This document shows, piece after piece, positions 55,736 through 64,000 of a stretch of 64,000 nt of DNA. The translations under genes were made by a program, and so were the position numbers. This DNA is from Puccinellia tenuiflora (Eukaryota > Streptophyta > Magnoliopsida > Poales > Poaceae): assembly GCA_012064385.1 (NCBI GenBank), contig QRDG01001891.1:39843-103842 (forward strand), read 5' to 3'. Each line of letters starts with the position of its first letter. Within the stretch, counting starts at the first letter, position 1. A model generated the notes under the pieces. The model did no database searches, was not told where the DNA came from, and saw only the letters and a program-made list of their open reading frames with translations.

Positions 55736-56462
55736 CCGTAACCCTGCTCCCTCTTCCCTGAAGATAGTCCCCGCTCGTAGATCTTGGGTTTTCACCCTCC
55801 AAAAAGTAAACAGTGCAGAAGCACCGTCGTCGCCCGATCGTAGATCTTGGGTTTTCACCCTGAAGATAGTCCCCGCTCTCAAAACAAAGCCTTCCACAAA
55901 GTCATTGTCGGGCACAACCAATTAAGATCAGACCTTGGATTTTCACACTGAAAAATAAGACTTTGAACTTGAGCACGGCGGGGGCTTCGTTCGTGTGCAA
56001 GGCGCGTACGACAGGCAGGGTGGGGCCTTCACGTGTAGGTTTCCGCGGTGGGGGCTCTCGATGTGGCAGCAACGACCCTGGTGTCTAAATTTGGGTAATC
56101 TACCGTGTGAACTTGTAGTGTAGGCATCAAGTTGTTCTCACATACTTGCAAAAAACACGAATTTCGGAGACTTGCGCTGGAGCTCGTCGGTGCTGTCACG
56201 AGAGAGAAGGCCTACATCCGATCTCTGCTAGCTTGATCCCTTCTCCCGAGCGAGCGTCTCAGGGGCATGGAATGATCAACTCATGATGCAGCTTGACTTA
56301 TTGGGAGCTATCAGCTAATTGGCTCCCTCGGAAAGTGCAAGGAAAAAATTCACCATAAAGAGAAGAGATTACAAATTCAAGACAGATAAGAATAATTAGT
56401 AACTGAATACCAACGCATCGATCACCCACCCCCGACTAGCTATTGTTCATCACAGAAAACAA
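55736..56462. other. Short direct repeats and intergenic DNA
   Basis: CGTAGATCTTGGGTTTTCAC recurs at about 55777-55796 and 55839-55858, and CTGAAGATAGTCCCCGCTC at about 55759 and 55860. The rest is unassigned. It is the 3' flank of the broken paralogue, joined to it if the LINE is removed. Confidence 0.6.
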
Positions 56463-56477
56463 GGATATTTTAATATT

Positions 56478-57517
56478 TTTTTTCGAGAATCCTAGGGGGG
56501 AAAACCCCACCGTTTATTATATTACTCGATGACGACCCAGCTGGTCACGGCATACATATGAGAAGATTACAGGGGGGAGAGAACATCAGGAGGAAATACA
56601 GCAAGATAAAAATAGAGTCCGAAGACTGTCTATCCGACTACGAAGGGGAAGGGGAAAGCGGAAGCGCCACAAGGCGAGATCGTCGGCAGCGCGACGCAGA
56701 ATACCGGAGGGAGAGCAGTTACGGGCGTTGAACACAAGGTAGTTGCGGCTTTTCCAGATATGCCACATGATCACTACAACGCCAGCGCCCCAGCAGGCCT
56801 CAAAATCCGGGGTAGGGGCGACGATCTCCCAGATCGAAGTAACATCATGTACCGTAGTCCCTAGGAGGGTCCAGACCGCAGACGGTACGGAGCAGGCGAA
56901 GAACAGGTGTCGGCTGGTCTCCAGAAGACCGCAACGCTCACAGGAGGCGGACGGAGCACAGTGCTTCATGAAGAGATTGGCTCAGGTACTCAGCCGGTCG
57001 ATGTTGGTGAGATAGGCGAAAATCTTAATCTTGGTGGGAAGACGGAGTCGCCACGCAGAGATGGCGGAGGCGTCGAGGCGCCCATTGTCGGACATCAGCC
57101 CATAGGCAGCCCGCGAGCTGAAGCTCAGCTCGCTCCCCCACGCCATGCAGCGACGGTCCTCAGCGGTGGAGAGGACGAACCCCGAGGTCAAGGCAAGAAG
57201 AAGGCAGCACTCCTCCTCCGCAACCCTAGTGAGGCGGGGCTGGAGGTGGAGGCCCTCGAGGAGAACGACGGCCACAGAGGCATGGCACCTGGTAACATGA
57301 GAGAAGAGAGCAGGGAACTAGAGCCGGAGCGGCCCACCGTCGAGCCAGTGGTCCATCCAAAAGGATGTACCGCGACCATCACCAACGGTAGACCGAGTAA
57401 TACACCTGTAGAGAGGGAGGCCGGAGGCCACGGTCCTCTCCAAGAACGACGGGCAGGAGCGAATATCCGCCCGAGAGTGGTGGCGGAACCAAGTCTTCCA
57501 CGGCAGCGGCTCCCTTT
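56478..57517 (-). mobile_element. 5'-truncated LINE with 15-bp target duplication
   Basis: Minus-strand non-LTR retrotransposon of 1.04 kb. It is flanked by GGATATTTTAATATT at 56463-56477 and 57518-57532 and ends in a poly(A)-like AAAAAAAA (minus strand) at 56478-56483. Coding remains: RLPTKIKIFAYLTNIDRLST, CERCGLLETSRHLFFAC and VVIMWHIWKSRNYLVFNARN, the zf-RVT domain and the C terminus of ORF2. It interrupts the 3' end of the broken paralogue. Confidence 0.92.
56586..57480 (-). pseudogene. LINE ORF2 C-terminal (zf-RVT) remnant
   Basis: Only the last part of the reverse transcriptase protein survives, in two frames broken near 56970-56990. The zinc-binding segment keeps CX2C..H..C spacing. 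No polymerase or endonuclease motif is included. Confidence 0.8.
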
Positions 57518-57667
57518 GGATATTTTAATATTCCACAAGATACACATATATATGCTCGCTCGAAAAAGAAATCCTTTGTCGAAAGAAACATATAAGCAAC
57601 ATAGGGAGGCGGAGGATCGAGCGCTTTGTAATCAGCACCATCCTCCATTGTGATTAGCGGTGCAGAC

Positions 57668-57844
57668 ACTCAGGAAAATAGATGTGTTTGCCGTGAGATG
57701 CCCCTTGGGCTTTGCCTGCTATATATATTGTACAAGTACATGATTACAACGTGTACGTCAAGTCAGAATTACAACAGATCGATCTAACTGATCCTACAAT
57801 CCCTAATATCACGGTTACAGGTTATACAGATGTATACGTTAACA
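57668..57844 (-). repeat. copia-2 3' LTR
   Basis: On the minus strand it starts TGTTAACGTATACATCTG and ends TTTTCCTGAGT. The outermost bases are TG..GT in place of the usual TG..CA; the boundary is fixed by the target duplication and primer site. Confidence 0.92.
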
Positions 57845-57857
57845 TCCCCCCTCAATC
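57845..57857 (-). other. copia-2 polypurine tract
   Basis: Minus strand GATTGAGGGGGGA immediately before the 3' LTR. Confidence 0.8.
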
Positions 57858-58011
57858 TCACCGGCCACAAGGTTGGATTGTGTCGCAACTTATCCAACAT
57901 GACTTTGTAGCAGGTTTGGTGAATGCATCAGCACCTTGATCACCAGAGGACACAAAGCGAACATCCAATGCACCGAGCGCCACCTTTTCTCTCACGAAGT
58001 GGAAATCCACC

Positions 58012-61000
58012 TCAATATGTTTCGTCCTGGCATGAATACTGGATTAGCGGTAAGGTATGTGCACCCAAATTATCGCACCACCATAAAATTGGTGGTTGCG
58101 GGTGAGATACTCCCAGCTCTAAGGACAGACTGCACCCAAGAAACTTCAGCTGCACCATTTGCAAGAGCCTTATATTCTGCCTCGGTACTAGAACGTGATA
58201 CTGTTGGTTGTTTCCGAGCACTCCATGATATCAGGTTAGTCCAAGAAAAACCACAAAACCACCTGTGGAGCGTCTATCGTCGGCACATCCTGCCCAGTCA
58301 GCATCTATGAAGACACTTAGTAGTGTGGAACTCGATCGACGAATGTGAAGTCCCTAGCTGCAGTACCCTTCACATATCTCAATATGCGTTTGACAGCCTC
58401 CCAATGCACATCAGTGGGTTTTGACAGATATTGGCAAACCTTATTTACAGCAAAGGAAATATCTGGTCGGGTGAGTGTAAGGTACTGTAGACCGCCAACC
58501 ATACTGCGGTAACTGAAAGCATCATCATCAGTAGGAGGATACCAAGATCGGCTGTCAACTTATCTGTAACAGACTTGGAGTGGAAACCGCCTTGCAATTC
58601 TCCATATGCGCTCGATGTAGAAGATCATCAGCATACTTGCGTTGAGACAGAACCATACCCCCTGAATTGTAAGCAGCTTCAATCCCAAGGAAGTAAGAGA
58701 GGCGACCAAGTCCTTGATGGGAAAGGAACCAGCGAGGGTGCGAAGCAGACGTCCACGGCTTGGGAGCAAGAGCCAGCAATGACAATCGTCAACATAGACA
58801 AGCATGTAAAGAACCACAGAACCTTGCCTAAAAATGAAAAGCGAGGTGTCGGCCTTGGAGGAGTGAAAACCAAGTTGGTGCCCGGTCACTGAGACGAGAA
58901 TACCAAGCCTGGGTGATTGTTCAGACCATATATGGACTTGCGGAGCTTGCACACATGACGAGGACAGCGGGATCCTCAAAACCAGGCGGCTGATGCATGT
59001 ACACATCCTCATCAAGCAGTCCATGAAAGAAGGCGTTGATAACATCAATTTGGCGAACGGTTGCTGGTTTAACAACGGGACTGAAAGTGTCAAGATAGTC
59101 AATACCATACTGCTGTGTAAATCCGCGAGCAACCAAGCGAGCTTTATATTTGTCAAGAGAGCCATCAGAACGTTGCTTGACTTTAAAAATCCACTTACAG
59201 CTGACGATGTTGGTTCCGGCAGGACGCGGAACGAGAGACCACGTCCCAGTACGCCGAAGAGCAGAGAATTCCTCTTGCATGGCCGCTTTCCAAACAGGAT
59301 CAGCAAGTGCTTGACGATAGGTGGACGGCACAGCCACAACGGCGCTGAAGGCGCGACGGTACGGGTTGTACCATCTGTGGGAATTTTCGGACGCCTGATG
59401 TTATTCTAGAGACGTGTGCGTGCACGCTCAACTAGGAGACTGAGGAGCACCGTCAGGAGAGGTCGATGCACTGGCGGCTCGTCATCGGGTACAGCCGGCT
59501 GACGGAGCAGCTCGCTCGGACGGAGCAGCTCGCTCGGACGGTCGTCCCGAGCGCTCCAGCTGAACTGGCTCGGAACCTGCTAGGCTGGGCCGAAACAGGC
59601 ACACTCGGGGGAGACGCAGCTGATCCGCTTGATGAAGACGCACCAGAGGCCGATCCTGGCGCAGTTGGCGAGGATGGTTCGGGAGTGGAGCCCAGCATCG
59701 GGCGCGTGGGCAGGGCTGTTGGCTGCATGGTGACAATTGTCTGCGTCCATCGCTAGTGTCCGCCGAGCGCCTGTTCCTGCAGGACAAAGTTCAAGAAACA
59801 AAAACGACAGGTTGTAGTTTCGCACATTAGCATCCTGAACTACTGGCTCCGTGGATGGGAAACGATACTGGAGGATTTAAAGGACGACAAATCAGGACGA
59901 ACACTGGTGGCAAAAGGAAAAATATTTTCATCAAACACGACATCGCGGGAGATGTAGATTCGACCGGTGGTTTTATCAAGACACACTTATATCCTTTGTG
60001 GAGTGGACTGTAGCCAAGGAAAGACACACATCTTGAATCTAAACTCGAGTTTATGAGAGTTGTATTTTCGAAGACTAGGCCAACACGAATAATCAGGATT
60101 GATGTTGAGGAGACGCTGGATGGGTGTCATATTTTTGAGAGTCTGACTAGGCATGCGATTAATAAGATAGCAGGCTGTAAGAAAAGCTTCATCCCAATAG
60201 CGGAGTGGAAGAGAGGAATGAGCTAGGAGAGCGAGCCCTGTTTCAACCAAATGGCGATGCTTACGCTCGGCTATACCATTTTGTTGCGAGGTGTGAGGAC
60301 ACGACACGCGATGGGAAATACCAACACGCTGAAAATATTTATGCAAGCGATGATACTCACCACCCCAGTCAGACTGGACCGCACGGATCTTTGTGTTGAG
60401 AAGGCGTTCGACATGAGCTTGAAAATTATAGAAAACTTGTTCGACATCAGATTTGTGTTTAAGAAGATAATCCAGGTGAAGCGACTAAAGTCATCCACAA
60501 GCTAACATAATATTTAAAACCTCCCGAGGATACAAGGGCAGGCCCCCATACATCGGTATGAACCAACTCAAGAGGCATGGAAGAAATACGTGAGGAATTA
60601 TTATATGGTAATTGATGACTTTTGGCGCGCTGACACGCGTCACACACAAATATTTCATTATTCGACGAACATGGAAGTTTATTTGACCAAATGACAGACT
60701 CAACTACATTATTGGAAGGGTGACCCAAGCGATGATGCCAGCGACTCGACGAAGAACGCATTCCGGAAAAGACTTGACACGACGATGACGGTCGACCAAA
60801 CGGTATGGGGTAGAGACCATTGCGGCTTCTACCGAGAAGAAGAACCTTCCTCGTGGTTTTGTCCTTCACACAAAAGAAATAACGATGAAATTCCACCACT
60901 GATTGTCAGAAACAAGACGATGGACTGAAAGGAGATTTTTTTGAATTTGGGGAACATGTAAGACATTTTTTAAGACAATAGAATCACATGAGCCAGGAAG

Positions 61001-62177
61001 TTTAGTATGACCAATGTGAGAAATTTTCAAACCTGCACCATTTGCAACTTGAACTTGGTCCTTCCCACCGTAACGCTCTTGCATCGTCAGGCGGTCAAGG
61101 TCGTTGGTGAGGTGTCGTTGGCACCGATATCCATGTACCAGTTGTTGTCGACGTGGCCGTGTGTCGCCATGTTGCCGCCATGGTACTCGTCCGTCCCTGG
61201 TACGTTGGTTGAAGCGTTGGCGGCACTGGAGGGCTGAGTGCCCAAAGTTGCCGCAGATGTGACACTTAGGACGACGATTGCCACCCCCACCGTTGCGGCC
61301 GCCGCCGTAGCCACCGCCACCGTTGCGGCCGCCGCCATAGCCACCGCCACCATTGCGGCCGCCGCTGTAGCCACCGCCACCGTTGCGGCCGCCGCCGCGG
61401 CTGCCGTTGTGGCCACCGCCACGGTTGCCACTGCCTCCGTTGCCGGTGCGGTTTCCATTGCGAGCGTCGGGGCCACCACCTTGACGCATGGCGTTGTTTG
61501 GGAGGACGAGAAATCGGCATTGTTGGCGGCGTGCTGCTCCTGCCGCGCCTCGCAGCTCAGAAGATACGCGTAGAATCATTGAGGCTGACGTCGCCATCGA
61601 AGATGGTGAGCGAAGAATGCGAGGGAGTCGACCCAAGCCGGCGAGGATGTAACCGATGATCTCCGGTGGCCATGGCGTCGGCGTAGCCCGTCATCTTGTG
61701 ATAATATTCTGCCGCGGACATGTCCTTCTTCTTGGTCTGCGCCAGCTGCTTACGGAGCTGACGAACGCCAGCCCTGTTCTGAGCGGCGAACATGGCACCG
61801 AGGGCGGACCAGACGGCCGCCGAGGTCGTTGCTCGCGTCATCTGCGCGAGGACTTCCTCCGTCATGGAGGACAGGAGGGCGCCGAGTACAGCCTGGTCCG
61901 TCATCCGCCAAGTTGAGTAGGCGGGGTTGGGCACCTGACGTGCCGCATCGCCGGTGCCTTCGGTGATCGTCTTCGACGGCGCGGAGACAGAGCCGTCGAG
62001 GTAGCCGAAGAGTCCTGCACCGGAGAGGTTGGGGACGACCTGCGCTTTCCACAAAAGGAAGTTGGCGCGAGTGAGCCGGACGGTGATGAGTCCGGCGAGA
62101 GACGGCATGGAGATGGTAGGAGTGGAGACGATCGTGCCGGCGCTGCTGGACACGAGGGCGCTGGAGGTGTTGGCCAT
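58012..62177 (-). pseudogene. copia-2 gag-pol polyprotein, degenerate
   Basis: Gag starts at ATG 62175-62177 (MANTSSALVS; VRLTRANFLLWKAQVVP), then a long Gly/Asn-rich run of GGGYGGGRNGG units (about 61270-61480) and a knuckle CHICGNFGHSALQC (about 61228-61272). GAG-pre-integrase has WHHRLGHPSNN and CDACQRAKSHQLPY (about 60610-60740). Integrase has QQNGIAERKHRHLVETGLAL (about 60210-60290) and FLGYSPLHKGYKC (about 59990-60025). RT has MQEEFSALRRTGTWSLVPRP (about 59210-59290), QQYGIDYLDTFSPVVKPATV (about 59050-59110) and VYVDD (about 58790-58800). RNase H begins after LTRPDISFAVNKVCQYLSKP (58410-58470). Multiple frame changes prevent a product. Confidence 0.85.
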
Positions 62178-62205
62178 AGTGGAGGCGTGGAGAGATGCGA
62201 TCTAA

Positions 62206-62218
62206 GGCTCTGATACCA
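62206..62218 (-). other. copia-2 primer-binding site
   Basis: Minus strand TGGTATCAGAGCC, initiator Met-tRNA type, directly next to the 5' LTR. Confidence 0.9.
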
Positions 62219-62398
62219 ACTCAGGAAAATAGATGTGTTTGCCGTGAGATGCCCCTTGGGCTTTGCTGCCTACTATATATATTGTACAAGTACATGATTA
62301 CAACGTGTACGTCAAGTCAGAATTACAACAGATCGATCTAACTGATCCTACAATCCCTAATATCACGGGTACAGGTTATACAGATGTATACGTTGACA
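62219..62398 (-). repeat. copia-2 5' LTR
   Basis: Pairs with 57668-57844. Differences are a few substitutions and a 3-bp length change (GCCTGCTATA versus GCTGCCTACTATA), so the insertion is comparatively recent. Confidence 0.92.
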
Positions 62399-62789
62399 CA
62401 GACTTGACACCTATAGCAGCTGCAGCCTTCTTCTTCCTGACGACACTAGAGGTGGTTCTCGGTGGCATCACCAGCAGCCTTCTTCTTCCTGACGATCGCA
62501 AATGCAACTTCCAACTCTTGAGTGGCAGCCTTTAACAAAATGGCAGCTTTTTCGGGCGAGTCGGCGACCGTGGACTCCCTGCTGTACTTGAAGGCCGCCT
62601 CCATGTGGGTCTTGGAGACGGGATCAGAAAAGAGGGCATGAGAGAATTCTCTTGGTGAATCCTCAATGTTTTTCCTTCTTCGGCAACGCATCCTTGATAT
62701 CATGTGCATTCACCTTGCTTGCTCGATGCCAAAGGACGGTCGTAGGGCGGCGAGGATTAGAGCGACGAGGACATCCTTGCAGCGTCCAT

Positions 62790-63267
62790 TGTGATCCAAC
62801 TTATTTGTTGGGATATGATCGAGTTCTGTATGTGAGTTTTATATATAGCGCTAGCTAGCTGAATTATAGAGGTGTTCATGCGCATATAGATGCAGCATGA
62901 GAGATTGTGGTGCGAGTTTCTTGCACTTTTGCTTGGTCTTCCGTCAACATAGTTACATATAAAAGGCCTGGAATATTTAGTACAACAGAGTTTGGCATGT
63001 GCCAGGAAGGCCTGGATATTTAGTACAACATAGTTTGCATGTGCCAAGATATATATAAGGGGCTGGATCTATTTAGTACGCCCATATGTTACTTCTTACG
63101 CCCCCCCACCAGGCCACCGCACACATGGTATATTCGATACAACACATACATCAACACCACTAATTGACCATACATGGTTCATATCCACATATATCACTTC
63201 TTTTGTGAAGAAAATCATAAGAAACTTGAGTAGTTGGTCATTCATATGCATGCATTTGTTACACACT
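62790..63267 (-). promoter_or_regulatory. Promoter of the broken paralogue
   Basis: A minus-strand TATATAAA at 62838-62845 lies about 50 bp before the ATG. Further upstream, blocks such as GCATATGAATGACCAA and GGTGT(T/C)GATGTA match the promoter of the 12848 gene in the same order, showing that the duplication included regulatory DNA. A C run (63103-63110) is present. Confidence 0.65.
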
Positions 63268-63486
63268 ATATATTCCCTCTGTGCCAAACCATAGAGCATA
63301 TTTGTTCTTTCCTATGTCAAACTTCGAAAAAATTTACCAGGTGTATGAAAAATATACAAAATTAGTATAACTAGATGTGAAAGTATAATTTACTTTACAT
63401 TTATTTGGTATGATGGATGTTAATACATTTGTAAAATTCTAGATATCCTGGAGTAAGTTTGCTCTATTTCGACATTGGAGGAGTAG
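63268..63486. mobile_element. Stowaway-like MITE in the promoter of the broken paralogue
   Basis: Left end TTCCCTCTGTGCCAAACCAT; right end read on the minus strand CTACTCCTCCAATGTCGAAA. Interior words (CATTTATTTGGTATGATGGA) match the degenerate MITE at 12165-12428 at the corresponding distance and in the same orientation relative to the gene. Confidence 0.72.
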
Positions 63487-64000
63487 TGGTATCAAGTTCA
63501 ACTTATACAACCTGAAAAAGTTTCAAATTATACCATTATACAAACATCCCAAGTTTGCAAAGGCGCTATGTGATGATCTTGCCCACCACTGCGTTTTATG
63601 ATGCTTCATGACGTGGGTACACCTTTCGGTGTGCCACCGTGGACTACCCTGGTGCGGAAAAAGATAAAGGCCCAGGAAGGAGGCCATGAAGGAAAGACTA
63701 GAAATATTAGGTCGACAGGACAAGATGTAAACCTAGTTGGTATAGGAGACCCAGACCCCGTCCCACTATTTAAGGACTGGGAGGCCGCCGACCTAGGGTA
63801 CGCTCATATTCACCATCAGAAACCCTAGCGAGTATCCAATCTCGGATCTCGCCATTGTAATCGATCTGTAAACCTCATCATCAATTCCAGACAAGCAGGA
63901 CGTAGGGATTTTACCTTCGGGGGTCTGAACCTGGGTAAATCCCGCTTGTCAGCCGACGGATCCACCAGTACCACCATCTCCTTCTCCCATTCTCTCAACC
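63487..64000 (+). mobile_element. LTR-like retrotransposon fragment at window edge
   Basis: 63760-64000 has CTATTTAAGG (possible TATA), AAACCCTAGCGAG, GTAATCGATCTGTAA and GGGGGTCTGAACCTGGGTAA, a composition and word order typical of the 3' part of grass gypsy-type LTRs. Boundaries and the internal region are outside or unclear. No coding motif is present. Confidence 0.4.

Larger units (their letters stand above)
57668..62398 (-). mobile_element. copia-2: full-length Ty1/copia retrotransposon, 4.7 kb
   Basis: LTRs of 177 bp (57668-57844) and 180 bp (62219-62398). CAGAC is duplicated at 57663-57667 and 62399-62403. The primer site GGCTCTGATACCA (62206-62218, plus-strand reading) abuts the right LTR, and a polypurine tract (minus strand GATTGAGGGGGGA) abuts the left. 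Gag, GAG-pre-integrase, integrase, reverse transcriptase (YVDD) and RNase H are all recognisable on the minus strand with frameshifts. It is inserted in the broken paralogue gene. Confidence 0.95.
57533..62789 (-). pseudogene. Broken paralogue of the secreted repeat protein, split by copia-2 and a LINE
   Basis: The 5' half is at 62404-62789 and the 3' end at 57533-57662, both minus strand. Shared with the 12848 gene: the leader AACAAATAAGTTGGATCACA before ATG 62787-62789, signal-region DNA CTCGCCGCCCT, GCATCGAGCAAGCAAG, one repeat unit (FSDPVSKTHMEAAFKYSRES, ADSPEKAAILLKAA), and the end MEDGADYKA. Only one of three repeats is present. Lesions: frameshifts in the signal region, near the EEGK segment and near 62446; loss of the stop codon by a small deletion (AAAGC|GCTC); insertion of copia-2 (target CAGAC) and of a LINE (15-bp target) beyond the stop region. 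It is clearly dead as a gene. Confidence 0.88.

Noticed and set aside
1..64000. tRNA or rRNA genes
   Set aside because: No cloverleaf-like or rRNA sequence was recognised by eye; the tRNA-like matches are only retrotransposon primer sites. A tRNA scan would settle it.

Overview
The window is a piece of a large, repeat-rich grass nuclear genome, most likely Triticeae (wheat, barley or a wild relative). The evidence is Stowaway MITEs with CTCCCTCC-type ends, CACTA transposons with CACTAGTG termini and CCGGGACTA/GTCCCGGTT subterminal repeats, copia elements with an initiator-Met primer site, spliceosomal introns, and a GC-rich monocot-type coding exon in the protein kinase gene. I see no prokaryotic operons, CRISPR arrays or phage-like modules.

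Host genes are few. They are (1) an intact intronless gene at 12848-13729 (+) for a secreted Ala/Lys-rich protein with three internal repeats; (2) a small secreted cysteine-rich peptide at 22974-23291 (+); (3) a complete two-exon calcium-dependent protein kinase at 49253-51044 (-); and (4) a broken paralogue of gene 1 at 57533-62789 (-). Genes 1 and 4 are an inverted duplication about 45-50 kb apart that shares coding sequence, 5' leader, promoter and a promoter MITE.

Almost everything else is nested mobile DNA. From left to right: a Helitron (1-8645, 5' end outside the window) with a decayed Rep-helicase gene and a well-preserved multi-exon RPA70-like gene, inserted in a copia element (8646-12014); CACTA-1 (14731-22464, target duplication AAG) with an internally deleted transposase and a TNP1/Ulp1-protease gene; a gag-only LTR retrotransposon (23612-30858, 1.66-kb LTRs, target duplication GAAAT); a CACTA right-end fragment (to 31733); a truncated Harbinger-like element (33244 to about 34047); a terminal-inverted-repeat element with GAACTT-rich interior (34517 to about 37487) and the start of a second copy facing it across a TA microsatellite; CACTA-2 (37571-48031, target duplication TCA) inserted in that second copy; another CACTA right-end fragment (to 48748); a Stowaway MITE in the kinase promoter (51382-51530); a full Harbinger-like element (51902-53440, target duplication TAA); LINE fragments (55480-55735 and 56478-57517, the latter with a 15-bp target duplication); a full-length copia (57668-62398, target duplication CAGAC); a MITE; and an LTR-like fragment at the right edge.

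The order of events can be partly read. The gene 1/gene 4 duplication came after the promoter MITE. Gene 4 was later hit by the copia and the LINE. The Helitron came after copia-1, and CACTA-2 after the second TIR element. The least ordinary items are the preserved RPA-like gene beside a dead Rep-helicase, the Ulp1 protease and accessory ORFs carried by the CACTA elements, the duplicated promoter cassette in CACTA-2, the 19-G tract that splits a gag ORF, and the inverted duplicated gene pair.
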